Shown: one piece after another, positions 8,486-17,709 of the stretch
Layout of the letters: each line of letters begins with the position of its first letter
How positions within the stretch are numbered: the stretch's first letter is position 1
From: Clostridium sp. BSD9I1
GTDB lineage: Bacteria; Bacillota; Clostridia; Clostridiales; Clostridiaceae
Assembly: GCF_900185645.1 (NCBI RefSeq)
Contig: NZ_FYAM01000023.1
Span: forward strand, 62,001 to 126,000
Direction of reading: 5' to 3'
DNA length: 64,000 nucleotides
Notes under the pieces: model-generated
What the model saw: the letters and a program-made list of their open reading frames with translations, nothing else
Databases searched by the model: none
What the model was told of the DNA's origin: nothing
Program-made: the position numbers and the translations under genes

Positions 8486-9565
8486 GTGGCAAAAAAGAAG
8501 ATAATTTTAACTGGCGGAGGAACAGCAGGACATGTAACTCCAAATGTAGCTTTAATACCTAAATTAAAGATGATTGGATATGAAATTCAGTATATAGGAA
8601 GTAAAGATGGTATAGAAAAAAGCATAATTGAAAAGGAAGGAATAAAGTATCACAGTATATCTAGTGGAAAGCTTAGAAGATATTTTGATTTTAAAAATTT
8701 TTCTGATCCCTTTAAAGTTTTAAAAGGGGTAGCAGAGGCTTTTAGTATAATAAGAAAAGAAAAGCCAGATATAGTTTTTTCAAAGGGCGGATTTGTAGCA
8801 GTACCAGTGGTTATGGGGGCGTATTTTAATAGAATACCTGTTATTGCTCATGAATCAGATATTACTCCCGGACTTGCAAATAAAATATCAACTCCTTACT
8901 TAACAAAAATATGCGTTACATTTCCTGAATCACTTAAATATATTAAGGGAGAAAAAGGTGTGCTTACAGGAACACCTATAAGAGAGGAACTTTTTAAAGG
9001 AAGTCGTAAAAGAGCTCTTGAAATATGTGGGTTTAAAGATGATAAACCTATATTATTTATAATAGGAGGAAGCTTAGGTTCTAAATTTATAAATGATACT
9101 GTAAGAAGTATATTAAATGTACTTTTAAATAAATTTAATGTTATTCATATATGTGGTAAAGGAAACTTAGATAAATCTCTTGGAAATAAAGAAGGTTATA
9201 AGCAATATGAGTACGTAAAAGAAGAACTTCCTGATTTTTTGAATTCTGCAGATATAGTTATTTCTAGAGCTGGGGCAAATGTTATATTTGAGCTCTTAGC
9301 ACTTAAAAAACCTAATATATTAATCCCTCTTTCCAAAAAATCTAGTAGGGGGGATCAAATATTAAATGCTAAATCCTTTGAAAAAAGTGAATACAGTATT
9401 GTATTAGAAGAGGAAAATGTTAATAAGGAAAATCTTTTAAATAAAATTAATTACTTATATGAAAATAAAGATAAATATATAGAAAATATGAAAAAGAGTC
9501 CTGTACAAGACGGAGTTGAAAATATAGTTGGATTGATAGATAAATATTGCACAAAGAGAAGTTAA
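8486..9565 (+). CDS. murG: UDP-N-acetylglucosamine--lipid II transferase MurG
   Basis: A 359-residue GT28 enzyme that adds GlcNAc to undecaprenyl-PP-MurNAc-pentapeptide at the inner face of the membrane to make lipid II. Hallmarks are [13 protein letters not shown] at the N-terminus (lipid-I binding loop), [24 protein letters not shown], and [20 protein letters not shown] with [13 protein letters not shown] (UDP-GlcNAc pocket). The start is GTG behind AGAAGG. It is outside any division/cell-wall cluster, which is common in clostridia. A perfect palindromic terminator follows. Confidence 0.93.
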   Translation: MAKKKIILTGGGTAGHVTPNVALIPKLKMIGYEIQYIGSKDGIEKSIIEKEGIKYHSISSGKLRRYFDFKNFSDPFKVLKGVAEAFSIIRKEKPDIVFSKGGFVAVPVVMGAYFNRIPVIAHESDITPGLANKISTPYLTKICVTFPESLKYIKGEKGVLTGTPIREELFKGSRKRALEICGFKDDKPILFIIGGSLGSKFINDTVRSILNVLLNKFNVIHICGKGNLDKSLGNKEGYKQYEYVKEELPDFLNSADIVISRAGANVIFELLALKKPNILIPLSKKSSRGDQILNAKSFEKSEYSIVLEEENVNKENLLNKINYLYENKDKYIENMKKSPVQDGVENIVGLIDKYCTKRS

Positions 9566-9640
9566 TAAGCAATCATAATAATTATTCATCTGATTTGAAG
9601 TATTTAGTAATTAATAATAAGTTATTGAAATATAATAAAT

Positions 9641-9674
9641 AATTAAAAGGAAGCTTGCAAGCTTCCTTTTAATT
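9641..9674. terminator. Perfect 34-bp palindrome between converging genes
   Basis: AATTAAAAGGAAGCTTG (9641-9657) is followed directly by its exact reverse complement (9658-9674). The outer A/T runs give it the form of a bidirectional terminator for murG and the converging manganese catalase gene. Confidence 0.85.
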
Positions 9675-9712
9675 ATTTAGCGTAAAGTGTTAAATATTTA
9701 CCATTAACTCAT

Positions 9713-10402
9713 TTAATGCACAGCAGGTTCTTCTCTCCTTGGATTTTCAAAGGATGGTGGAGTAGGATTTGGGGCATCAAAGAACTTACCAGGTGTTGAT
9801 AAATCAAAATAAAGCTTTGAATCATGTGTTACTCCAAAATCTTTATTGGAACCTTGATTTTGAACTTTATTTAATGCTTCTCTAAATAATGCATTATGAG
9901 CTTCTTCTCTATTTAATAAGAAATCTATAGTTTCCCTAACATACTTATCGTTAATTTGACGATGTAAATATTCATATACTACTTTAGCTCTTTGTTCTGA
10001 AGCTATATCAGATAACAAGTCGGCGCATATATCTCCAGTAACATTTACATAGTTAGCTGTCCAAGGTTCACCAGAAGAATTAACAAGACCTGGTGCTAAC
10101 CCTGTCAATACATGGGTCTCTATTTCTCCGGCTGGTGTGGTTCTATAATCTACTGTATGGCCATTTAATAAATTTATCGTTTGTGCAACCATCTCCATAT
10201 GACTTAACTCTTCAGCTGCAATATCTATAAACAAATCTTTTATAGCAGGGTCAGCTATTCTAAAACTTTGAGAAATGTATTGCATGGCTGCTTTAAGTTC
10301 TCCATTTGCTCCGCCTAGTTGCTCTTGCATAAGGACGGCATATTGAGGATTTGGCTTTTCAACTCTAACATCCCTAAGTAATGGTTTTTCGTGTTTGAAC
10401 AT
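9713..10402 (-). CDS. Manganese catalase (CotJC-like family)
   Basis: A 229-residue non-haem catalase, which dismutates hydrogen peroxide at a dinuclear manganese centre. The ferritin-like four-helix ligands are visible: Glu35 in GELKAAMQY, the Glu65/His68 pair in AAEELSHMEM, then the Glu in ASEQRAKVVYEYLHRQ and the Glu/His pair in NREEAHNALFREAL. A proline-rich tail (DAPNPTPPSFENPRREEP) follows. The family includes the spore-coat protein CotJC, so a spore location is possible, but no cotJA/cotJB neighbours are present. The neighbouring flavodoxin and PFOR suggest oxidative-stress protection of anaerobic metabolism (inference). Confidence 0.9.
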   Translation of the reverse strand: MFKHEKPLLRDVRVEKPNPQYAVLMQEQLGGANGELKAAMQYISQSFRIADPAIKDLFIDIAAEELSHMEMVAQTINLLNGHTVDYRTTPAGEIETHVLTGLAPGLVNSSGEPWTANYVNVTGDICADLLSDIASEQRAKVVYEYLHRQINDKYVRETIDFLLNREEAHNALFREALNKVQNQGSNKDFGVTHDSKLYFDLSTPGKFFDAPNPTPPSFENPRREEPAVH

Positions 10403-10657
10403 AATAAAACGCCTCCAAGCTTGAAAATATAGTTTATAACAAAGTTAGTTTTGCATTTGGCTAGTCTATTTATACATTGTATGAATATTGTAAACTTATT
10501 TTAAAGTGCCTTGTAAAAATTAACCATAGGTATAAAATGAGAATATAAATATGCGTTGTATTAAAAACATTAAGGTAATAAAACTTAAAATTAGCGGCAA
10601 AATAAAATAGCTAGATTTTTAGTTAATAAATTATAAAAGTATAAGGAGGTTTCATTA

Positions 10658-11104
10658 ATGAAAAAGATAGCTGTCATATATTGGAGTTACAGTGGTAATG
10701 TTGAGGTGCTTGCAGATAATATAGCAAAAGGAGCTAAGGAAGCTGGAGCAGAAGTTTTAATAAAGCATGTAGATTATGCAAAGGTAGAAGATGTACTAGA
10801 AGCGGATGTAGTGGCATTTGGAAGCCCATCTATGGATAATAACAGAGTGGAACAAGAAGAAATGGCTCCATTCATACATGAATTTAAATTACTTCCAGTA
10901 AATAAAAAGCCTGTAGTATTATTTGGGTCCTATGGATGGGATAATGGAGAATTTTTAAATAGTTGGGAAGCACAGATGAAGGATTATGATTTTAATATAA
11001 TAGAGAAATTTGCAGTAAAGGAAGCGCCATCAGAAGAGCAAATTCAAAAGGCAGTAGAAATTGGAAAGAGAATGGCAGAGTTAAAAGAATTTGCTGCGTT
11101 CTAA
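10658..11104 (+). CDS. Flavodoxin
   Basis: A 148-residue short-chain flavodoxin. The FMN phosphate loop is VIYWSYSGNVEVLA (residues 6-19, in place of the usual T/SGNTE). The flavin-ring loops are FGSPSMDNNRVE and FGSYGWDNGEFLNSWEAQM. It carries single low-potential electrons in place of ferredoxin. It lies 0.5 kb upstream of pyruvate:ferredoxin oxidoreductase, a plausible electron donor. The ATG sits behind ATAAGGAGG. A hairpin terminator follows, so it is transcribed separately from nifJ. Confidence 0.95.
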   Translation: MKKIAVIYWSYSGNVEVLADNIAKGAKEAGAEVLIKHVDYAKVEDVLEADVVAFGSPSMDNNRVEQEEMAPFIHEFKLLPVNKKPVVLFGSYGWDNGEFLNSWEAQMKDYDFNIIEKFAVKEAPSEEQIQKAVEIGKRMAELKEFAAF

Positions 11105-11132
11105 GATAATATTGAATTCGATTTATTAATCT

Positions 11133-11169
11133 ATAGAAACATCTCGATTTAATGGGATGTTTCTATTTT
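11133..11169 (+). terminator. Terminator of the flavodoxin gene; resembles half of the dispersed repeat
   Basis: ATAGAAACATCTC (11133-11145) pairs with GGGATGTTTCTAT (11154-11166) with one G-T wobble, followed by a short T-run. Its core matches the second hairpin of repeat copies A and B at 16 of 20 positions compared with copy A. Confidence 0.7.
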
Positions 11170-11240
11170 CCATATCCTAACACTAGTCCTAATGCTTTTA
11201 TTTTTTTGATAAAACTACTACATAAAAAAATTATTTATGT

Positions 11241-11280
11241 TATAATATCACTTGTAAGTATTTTGTTAAAAAATAAACAT
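11241..11280 (+). promoter_or_regulatory. Candidate nifJ promoter region with Rex-like site
   Basis: TATAAT at 11241-11246 is a possible -10 element, without a good -35 at standard spacing. Just downstream, 11263-11280 reads TTGTTAA-N4-TAAACAT, close to the Rex half-site pattern TTGTTAA-N4-TTAACAA (two mismatches in the second half). Rex controls NADH-dependent fermentation genes in clostridia. The rest of the 495-bp gap before nifJ holds the repeat copy C and a hairpin; I found no riboswitch. Confidence 0.3.
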
Positions 11281-11420
11281 AGATTAAAAGAAATAGAAAA
11301 ATGAGTTAAAACGGAAAAAAATCATATTTATGACCAAATTTTTGTATTATTATGCGACTAAGAAGGTTTACATATCTATATTTTTGTTGTATATTAAATA
11401 ACGTAGGGTATAGTACATGC

Positions 11421-11474
11421 TTTATAAGAATTATAATTTACCTATAAATTATCGCATCTTAATTGACGGAGATA
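11421..11474 (+). repeat. Degenerate copy C of the two-hairpin dispersed repeat
   Basis: The stretch TTTATAAGAATTATAATTT, then CTATAAATTA and CGCATCTTAATT, aligns in order with copies A and B. The first hairpin is partly kept. The second is reduced to ATCTT/GAGAT. It lies in the nifJ leader. Confidence 0.5.
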
Positions 11475-11521
11475 TTTTTCAGGAAGTATTATTGAAAATG
11501 TAAAGCATTAAATTAGCTTTA

Positions 11522-11550
11522 AAAATTTTGTAGAATTTCTACGAAATTTT
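11522..11550 (+). promoter_or_regulatory. 12-bp stem-loop in the nifJ leader
   Basis: AAAATTTTGTAG (11522-11533) pairs with CTACGAAATTTT (11539-11550) around a 5-nt loop with one G-T pair. It ends 49 bases before the nifJ start. It could be an operator, an attenuator or an mRNA-stabilising hairpin; no T-tract follows. Confidence 0.45.
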
Positions 11551-11599
11551 AATTTAATTATATATACTTTAAAATTGTATAGAAAGAAGGGAAATTTTA

Positions 11600-14500
11600 A
11601 TGAGAAGAATGAAGACTATGGATGGTAATACTGCTGCTGGATATATATCCTATGCGTTCACTGACGTTGCAGCTATTTACCCAATCACTCCTTCATCCCC
11701 AATGGCAGAACATGTTGATGAATGGGCTGCTCAAGGAAAGAAAAATATTTTTGGACAAACTGTAAAACTTATGGAAATGCAATCAGAAGCTGGTGCTGCT
11801 GGTGCGGTTCACGGTTCATTACAGTCTGGTGCATTAACTACTACATATACTGCATCACAAGGTCTTTTACTTATGATACCTAATATGTATAAAATTGCTG
11901 GTGAATTATTACCAAGCGTATTCCATGTTAGTGCAAGAGCTCTTGCAACACATGCTTTAAACATATTTGGAGATCACGCTGACGTTATGGCAGCAAGACA
12001 GACAGGATTTGCAATGCTTGCTGAAAGTAGTGTTCAGGAAGTTATGGACTTAGCAGCTGTTGCTCATCTTGCAACTATAAAGACAAGCGTTCCTTTCATG
12101 AGTTTCTTTGATGGATTCAGAACTTCCCATGAAGTTCAGAAGATAGAAGTATTAGAATATGATGAGTTAGCTAATTTAGTTGACATGGATGCTGTTAAAG
12201 CTTTCAGAGCAAAAGCTTTAAACCCAAATCATCCTGTAACTAGAGGAACAGCTCAAAACCCAGACGTATACTTCCAAGGAAAAGAAGCTTCAAATAAATT
12301 CTACAACAGAATTCCTGAAGTTGTTGAAGGATACATGAACGAAATCAACAAATTAACAGGAAGAGATTACAAACTATTCAACTACTACGGAGCAGAAGAT
12401 GCTGAAAGAATAATAGTTGCTATGGGTTCTGTATGTGACTGTATAGAAGAAACAATAGACTACTTAATGGCTCAAGGAGAAAAAGTAGGTCTTATCAAAG
12501 TTCATCTTTACAGACCATTCTCAGTAGAACACTTAATGGCTGTTATGCCAAAGACTGTTAAGAAGATATCTGTTCTTGACAGAACTAAGGAACCAGGATC
12601 AATTGGAGAACCTTTATACTTAGATATTAAAGCTGCATTCTATGCAAATGAAACATTAAAACCAGTTATCGTTGGTGGAAGATATGGTCTTGGATCAAAA
12701 GATACTTTACCAGGACATATGATTTCTGTATTCGAAAACTTGAAATTAGATGCACCTAAGGATTTATTCACAGTAGGTATAGTTGATGACGTTACTAACA
12801 CATCATTAGATATGGGACCAGACGTTGATACTACACCAGTAGGAACTACAGCTTGTAAGTTCTGGGGTCTTGGATCAGACGGTACTGTTGGAGCAAACAA
12901 GAGTGCTATAAAGATCATAGGAGACCACACAGACATGTATGCACAAGGATACTTTGCATATGACTCTAAGAAATCCGGTGGTATCACTGTATCTCACTTA
13001 AGATTTGGTAAGAAAGCTATAAAGAGCCCTTACTTAATCAATAAAGCAGATTTCGTTGCTTGTCATAATCAAGCATACGTTCATAAATATAATGTTCTTG
13101 ACGGAGTAAAGAAGAATGGAACATTCTTATTAAACTGTATATGGTCAGATGAAGAGCTAAATGCTCAATTACCAGCTTCTATGAAGAATTTCATAGCTAA
13201 CAATAACGTTAAATTCTACACAATTAACGCTGTTAAGATAGGCCAGGAAATCGGATTAGGCGCAAGAATCAACATGATCATGCAGTCTGCTTTCTTCAAA
13301 CTAGCTAACATAATTCCAGTTGAAGATGCAGTTAAATACTTAAAAGACGCAGTTGTAAGCTCTTATGGTAAGAAGGGTGAAAAAGTTGTTAACATGAACA
13401 ACGCTGCTATCGATTTAGGTGTTGAATCAATTCATGAAGTTGCAGTTCCAGAATCATGGAAGACTACAACTGAAGGATTTGTAGAAGAAGAAAAAGCAAA
13501 ACCAGATTTCATAAAGAATATCGTTGATGTTATGAACAGACAAGAAGGAGATAAACTTCCAGTTTCAGCATTCAATGGATATGAAGATGGTACTTTCCCA
13601 AATGGAACAGCTGCATACGAAAAAAGAGGTATAGCAGTTAACGTACCAGAATGGCAAGCAGATAAATGTATACAATGTAACCAGTGTTCATATGTTTGTC
13701 CTCACGCTGTAATTAGACCATTCTTATTAAATGAAGAAGAAGCTAAGAACGCTCCTGCAGGATTCACTATGGTTGCTGCTAAAGGTGGCGCTACATTCAA
13801 GGGATTAACTTATGCAATGGGTATAACTCCACTTGATTGTACAGGATGTGGAAACTGTGCTGACGTATGTCCAGCTCCAGGAAAGGCTCTTATCATGAAG
13901 CCAGCTGGAACACAGTTAAAAGAACAAAGCAACTGGGAATATGCATTAACAGTATCCAAGAAAGAAAACCCAATGAACAAAATGAATGTTAAGGGAAGTC
14001 AGTTTGAACAGCCATTACTAGAGTTCAACGGAGCATGTGCAGGTTGTGGAGAAGCAGCTTATGCTAAGCTTATAACTCAATTATTTGGTGACAGAATGAT
14101 GATCGCTAACGCTACAGGATGTACATCAATTTGGGGAGGATCTGCTCCTGCAACTCCATACACAATCAACGAAAAAGGTCAGGGTCCAGCATGGGCTAAC
14201 TCCTTATTCGAAGATAACGCTGAGTTTGGTTTAGGTATGTCTCTTGGTGTTCAACAGTTAAGAGAAAGATTAGCTACTAAAGCAGCAGCAGCTATAAACG
14301 GAAACGTAAGTGAAGAGTTAAAGGCAGCTTTACAGGCATGGGTAGATACTAAAGATAACGGTGAAGCTTCAAGAGAAGCTACTAACAAGTTATTACCATT
14401 ACTTGAAGCAGCTAAAGATTCAAATGAAGATGTAAAAGATATGTATGAAAACAAAGACTTCTTAGTAAAACAGTCTCAATGGATATTTGGTGGAGACGGA

Positions 14501-15127
14501 TGGGCTTATGACATCGGATACGGTGGATTAGACCATGTATTAGCTACTGGAGAAGATGTAAATGTATTTGTATATGATACAGAAGTTTACTCAAACACTG
14601 GTGGACAGTCTTCAAAATCTACTCCAACTGCAGCTATTGCTAAGTTTGCAGCATCTGGTAAGAAGACAAGAAAGAAAGATCTTGGAATGATGGCAATGAG
14701 CTACGGATACGTATACGTTGCACAAATAGCTATGGGTGCTGATAAGAATCAGACATTAAAAGCTATTCAAGAAGCAGAAGCTTACAACGGACCATCATTA
14801 ATAATGGCTTATGCTCCATGTATCAACCAGGGATTAAAAGCTGGTATGGGCGCTAGCCAAGCTGAACAGAAGAAAGCTGTTGAATGTGGTTACTGGCAGA
14901 TGTACAGATTCAACCCAGAACTTAAAGAACAGGGTAAGAATCCATTTGTACTTGACTCCAAAGAACCAGATTGGACTAAGTTCCAAGACTTCTTAATGGG
15001 CGAAGTAAGATACGCTTCATTAAAGAAAGCATTCCCAGAAGTAGCAGATAAATTATATGCTAAGACTGAAACAGATGCTAAGGATAGATATGATGGATAC
15101 AAGAGATTAGCTAACTACCAATTCTAA
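11600..15127 (+). CDS. nifJ: Pyruvate:ferredoxin (flavodoxin) oxidoreductase
   Basis: A 1175-residue single-chain PFOR: pyruvate + CoA + oxidised ferredoxin to acetyl-CoA + CO2 + reduced ferredoxin, the central catabolic step of clostridia. In order it has the pyruvate-binding domain (AIYPITPSSPMAEH), the CoA/transketolase domain, a 2x[4Fe-4S] ferredoxin domain (CIQCNQCSYVCP at about 690; CTGCGNCADVCP at about 748), and the TPP/[4Fe-4S] domain (ACAGCGEAAYAKL; FGGDGWAYDIGYGGLDHV; YDTEVYSNTGGQSSKSTP). The length is standard. Its codons are rich in AAC, TTC, GAC and ATC compared with neighbours, as expected for a very highly expressed gene. It stands alone between two terminators. Confidence 0.97.
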   Translation: MRRMKTMDGNTAAGYISYAFTDVAAIYPITPSSPMAEHVDEWAAQGKKNIFGQTVKLMEMQSEAGAAGAVHGSLQSGALTTTYTASQGLLLMIPNMYKIAGELLPSVFHVSARALATHALNIFGDHADVMAARQTGFAMLAESSVQEVMDLAAVAHLATIKTSVPFMSFFDGFRTSHEVQKIEVLEYDELANLVDMDAVKAFRAKALNPNHPVTRGTAQNPDVYFQGKEASNKFYNRIPEVVEGYMNEINKLTGRDYKLFNYYGAEDAERIIVAMGSVCDCIEETIDYLMAQGEKVGLIKVHLYRPFSVEHLMAVMPKTVKKISVLDRTKEPGSIGEPLYLDIKAAFYANETLKPVIVGGRYGLGSKDTLPGHMISVFENLKLDAPKDLFTVGIVDDVTNTSLDMGPDVDTTPVGTTACKFWGLGSDGTVGANKSAIKIIGDHTDMYAQGYFAYDSKKSGGITVSHLRFGKKAIKSPYLINKADFVACHNQAYVHKYNVLDGVKKNGTFLLNCIWSDEELNAQLPASMKNFIANNNVKFYTINAVKIGQEIGLGARINMIMQSAFFKLANIIPVEDAVKYLKDAVVSSYGKKGEKVVNMNNAAIDLGVESIHEVAVPESWKTTTEGFVEEEKAKPDFIKNIVDVMNRQEGDKLPVSAFNGYEDGTFPNGTAAYEKRGIAVNVPEWQADKCIQCNQCSYVCPHAVIRPFLLNEEEAKNAPAGFTMVAAKGGATFKGLTYAMGITPLDCTGCGNCADVCPAPGKALIMKPAGTQLKEQSNWEYALTVSKKENPMNKMNVKGSQFEQPLLEFNGACAGCGEAAYAKLITQLFGDRMMIANATGCTSIWGGSAPATPYTINEKGQGPAWANSLFEDNAEFGLGMSLGVQQLRERLATKAAAAINGNVSEELKAALQAWVDTKDNGEASREATNKLLPLLEAAKDSNEDVKDMYENKDFLVKQSQWIFGGDGWAYDIGYGGLDHVLATGEDVNVFVYDTEVYSNTGGQSSKSTPTAAIAKFAASGKKTRKKDLGMMAMSYGYVYVAQIAMGADKNQTLKAIQEAEAYNGPSLIMAYAPCINQGLKAGMGASQAEQKKAVECGYWQMYRFNPELKEQGKNPFVLDSKEPDWTKFQDFLMGEVRYASLKKAFPEVADKLYAKTETDAKDRYDGYKRLANYQF

Positions 15128-15143
15128 TCTTAAAGTTTATAAA

Positions 15144-15179
15144 AAAGGGAAGACCGAGCAATCGGGCTTCTCTTTTTTT
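15144..15179 (+). terminator. nifJ terminator
   Basis: GGGAAGACCGA and TCGGGCTTCTC pair (one mismatch) around GCAA, flanked by an A-run and followed by TTTTTTT. Confidence 0.85.
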
Positions 15180-15420
15180 ATAGCTTTTTATAGTGTCCAT
15201 GGATTACAGAGTGAAAAGAAATTATTGTTTGACAATAATAAGATGATAATTCATAATTTTTTAGGGACTAGGTTAAGTCCATAAGTTAACAAAAAATATT
15301 TTTTTAAAAGGAAGAATATCATCCCCAAAAAAACACATACTATAATTGTAACTTCTTTCAAAGATTAATCTCAATAACTTTCTGTGATAACTCATAGAAG
15401 GCAAAAAGGAGATGGTTAAC

Positions 15421-15549
15421 TTGGGCTTTAAGAATATGATGAAGATGAAAAACACGAAGATGAAAAAAGGTAACCCTATGAATGGCATGATGAATGACAT
15501 GGAAAAGGGAGTAAAAAAACTAGTGAATAACATCAAAAAAGTATTCTAG
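15421..15549 (+). CDS. Small Met/Lys-rich basic protein
   Basis: A 42-codon frame reading MGFKNMMKMKNTKMKKGNPM, then NGMMNDMEKGVKKLVNNIKKVF. TTG at 15421 has an AAAGGAG site 9 bases upstream. An ATG at 15412 in the same frame abuts that site and is less likely. The protein is strongly basic with a terminal amphipathic helix and no recognised family. A weak hairpin (15562-15584) follows. The good ribosome site and the isolated position between the nifJ and DUF1292 genes make it plausible, but coding status rests on composition only. Confidence 0.45.
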   Translation: MGFKNMMKMKNTKMKKGNPMNGMMNDMEKGVKKLVNNIKKVF

Positions 15550-15750
15550 GAAGTTACAAAAGGCAGGGGATAAACTCCTCTGTCTATTAATTTGTATTAA
15601 TTATTATGATAATATGATAAAAAATGTTATTATTTTTAAGAAAATCATTATTTTTAGCTAATTTTTTAAAGAAAATTTAAAAAAACTCTTTTAAAATTAC
15701 TAAATAAAGGTTAAAATTATACCATAACTAAAAAGGAGGTGACAATCTGG

Positions 15751-16119
15751 TTGTATTTATATGGCCAGAGAGTGAATATGGATAAAGAAAAAGAAGTTGG
15801 ATGCGGATGTGGATGCGGAAGCGACCATGAAAATGAACATGAAGGATGCGGATGTGGATGTGGTGATGATCACGGACATGAAGCGTTAATGGTAGATCTA
15901 GAAGATGAAAACGGCAACACTGTTGCATGTGAAGTTGTAGATGGATTTGAGTATAAAGATAATGAATATGCATTAGTACAAAATCCAGAAGACGGTTCAG
16001 TATACCTTTTCAAGATCGTAGGAGAAGGAGAAGAGGGAGAACTAGTTATACCAGAAGATGAAGAATTTGATGAGGTATCAGCTTATTACCAATCAATTTG
16101 TGATGAACAAGAAAAATAA
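15751..16119 (+). CDS. DUF1292-family protein with Cys/His-rich N-terminus
   Basis: A 122-residue protein. The C-terminal 80 residues (ALMVDLEDENGNTVACEVVD onward, to FDEVSAYYQSICDEQE) are a DUF1292 domain, a small acidic domain widespread in Firmicutes and of unknown function. The N-terminus carries two copies of a metal-binding-like unit, CGCGCGSDHENEHEG and CGCGCGDDHGHE. The AGGAGG site at 15734-15739 best fits TTG 15751 (spacing 11). An in-frame ATG at 15778 directly before the Cys cluster is the alternative, and an in-frame GTG at 15739 overlaps the ribosome site. A strong terminator follows, so it is monocistronic. Confidence 0.8.
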   Translation: MYLYGQRVNMDKEKEVGCGCGCGSDHENEHEGCGCGCGDDHGHEALMVDLEDENGNTVACEVVDGFEYKDNEYALVQNPEDGSVYLFKIVGEGEEGELVIPEDEEFDEVSAYYQSICDEQEK

Positions 16120-16126
16120 TTTACTT

Positions 16127-16154
16127 AAAAAGAACCGTTGATACGGTTCTTTTT
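16127..16154 (+). terminator. Terminator after the DUF1292 gene
   Basis: AAAAAGAACCGT (16127-16138) and ACGGTTCTTTTT (16143-16154) pair perfectly around TGAT. Confidence 0.9.
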
Positions 16155-16196
16155 GTTAATCTTTAATCTTTATAACTAAAAGGAGGATGCTTTGCT

Positions 16197-16886
16197 TTGG
16201 ATAACAATAGAAATAAAGAAGCAATAGACATTAATAATGACGAAAAGGTTCGTCTTGCAATATTTGATGTGGATTATACTTTAACTAAAAAAGAAACCTT
16301 GATAGAGTTTTATAAATTTATGTTGAGTAAAGATCCAAAACTTATAAAATTTCTCCCTAAAGTATTAATAACAGGTATACTTTATGCCTTTAAGATATAT
16401 GATGCACACGCTGCAAAGGAAAATTTCATAAAATTTATTGATGGCGTAAAACAAGAAGAAATGATAATTCTAGTAAAACAATTTTATGAAGAAAAATTAA
16501 GTAAGATACTTTATATAGATGCTATAAATACAATGAGAAAATTAAAAGAAAAGGGATATAAAATATACTTAATTTCTGCATCAGCAGAATTTTACTTAAA
16601 TGAGTTATATAATATAGATATAGTAGATAAGATAATAGGAACTCGATTTACTTGTAATAATGGTATTTATGGAAGAAAAATAGAAGGAAAAAACTGCAAA
16701 GGTGAAGAAAAAGTAATTAGATTAATGCAAGTATTAAAGGAAGAAAACTTGAATGTAGACTTTAAGAATTCCTATATGTATTCAGATTCATTGTCAGACC
16801 TTCCATTGTTTAAATTGGTTGGAAATCCTTATTTAATTAACTATAGAAAAAATCATGAAAGTATTGAAAGACTCACTTGGAGGTGA
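16197..16886 (+). CDS. HAD-IB family phosphatase (SerB-like)
   Basis: A 229-residue HAD-superfamily hydrolase of subfamily IB. The nucleophile motif is FDVDYTLTKKET, motif II is YLISASAEFYLNELY, and the acidic motif is YSDSLSDLPLFKLVGNPYLIN. Members with this layout hydrolyse phosphoserine or related small phosphomonoesters. The helical cap (residues about 45-110) defines the substrate, which I cannot read. The start is TTG 16197, 10 bases after AGGAGG; an ATG nearer that site is out of frame and runs into a stop. The gene ends 7 bases before the aminotransferase start, so the two are probably one operon. Confidence 0.85.
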   Translation: MDNNRNKEAIDINNDEKVRLAIFDVDYTLTKKETLIEFYKFMLSKDPKLIKFLPKVLITGILYAFKIYDAHAAKENFIKFIDGVKQEEMIILVKQFYEEKLSKILYIDAINTMRKLKEKGYKIYLISASAEFYLNELYNIDIVDKIIGTRFTCNNGIYGRKIEGKNCKGEEKVIRLMQVLKEENLNVDFKNSYMYSDSLSDLPLFKLVGNPYLINYRKNHESIERLTWR

Positions 16887-16893
16887 AGGATTA

Positions 16894-17709
16894 ATGTATG
16901 TATTGGGTAAGTTTTTTTTAATGAATGATGAAAAGGTTACCACAAAAGAGTTTAAAGATGAATATATTAAATTCGGCAAAAGTCTCTACGAAGTAATAAA
17001 AGTTCAAGAAGGTACCCCGCTTTTTTTAGAAAAGCATTTGCAAAGACTTCATAATTCAGGAAGGCTTACAGGATTTGAGATATTTTTAAGTGATGAAATT
17101 ATAAGTAAAAGACTTAAGGATCTTATAGAAGTAAATAAGATAAAAGAAGGGAGCATAAAATTTGTATTGAATTTTGATAAGAAGTTGTTTATAGCTTATT
17201 TAGAGCAGACCAATTTTCCAAAGGAATATCAATATAAAGAAGGGATTAAAACTGATTTATTCTATAAGGAAAGAGTGAACCCAAATGCAAAGGTATTGAA
17301 TTTGTCTTTTAGAGAAGAAGTAGATAAATTCATAAAAGAAAAAAATATATATGAAGCTATATTAGTGGATAAAGAGGGCTATATAACTGAAGGAAGTAAA
17401 TCAAATGTGTTCTTTATAATAGATAAAAACTTATATACAACACCTATATCAGGAGTGCTTCCAGGAATAACGAGGAGTACAATATTGGATATATGTAATG
17501 AAAATTCCATAAGTGTTATAGAGGAAAGCATAAATGTAGAAGATTTAAATTCAGTAAAGGGTGCATTTCTGTCTAGTACTCCATTTGATGTTCTTCCTAT
17601 AAATGAAGTAGGGAATATTAAACTTAATTCAGCGGAAACTGAAATTATAAAATACATTATGAAATGTTATAATAACAAGATTTTAAGATATATTGATAAA
17701 AATAAATAA
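16894..17709 (+). CDS. Class IV aminotransferase (aminodeoxychorismate lyase / branched-chain or D-amino acid aminotransferase type)
   Basis: A 271-residue PLP enzyme of fold type IV. Visible hallmarks are LFLEKHLQRLHNSGRLTGF near the N-terminus, the probable Schiff-base Lys in NPNAKVLNLSFREEVDKF, and the phosphate-binding motif YITEGSKSNVFFI with SGVLPGITRSTILDIC. The length and start resemble PabC-type aminodeoxychorismate lyases, but this family cannot be split reliably by eye. GGAGGTGA lies 7 bases before the ATG at 16894; the frame extends upstream into the phosphatase gene, without a better ribosome site. Confidence 0.8.
   Translation: MYVLGKFFLMNDEKVTTKEFKDEYIKFGKSLYEVIKVQEGTPLFLEKHLQRLHNSGRLTGFEIFLSDEIISKRLKDLIEVNKIKEGSIKFVLNFDKKLFIAYLEQTNFPKEYQYKEGIKTDLFYKERVNPNAKVLNLSFREEVDKFIKEKNIYEAILVDKEGYITEGSKSNVFFIIDKNLYTTPISGVLPGITRSTILDICNENSISVIEESINVEDLNSVKGAFLSSTPFDVLPINEVGNIKLNSAETEIIKYIMKCYNNKILRYIDKNK

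Noticed and set aside
11281-11420. A T-box or metabolite riboswitch in the nifJ leader
   Set aside because: I found no T-box core sequence, no terminator/antiterminator pair and no known riboswitch core.
15728-15973. A His-rich minus-strand frame opposite the DUF1292 gene
   Set aside because: The His/Ile repeats are the reverse complement of the GGATGTGGATGCGGA-type Cys-Gly repeat; it is not an independent gene.
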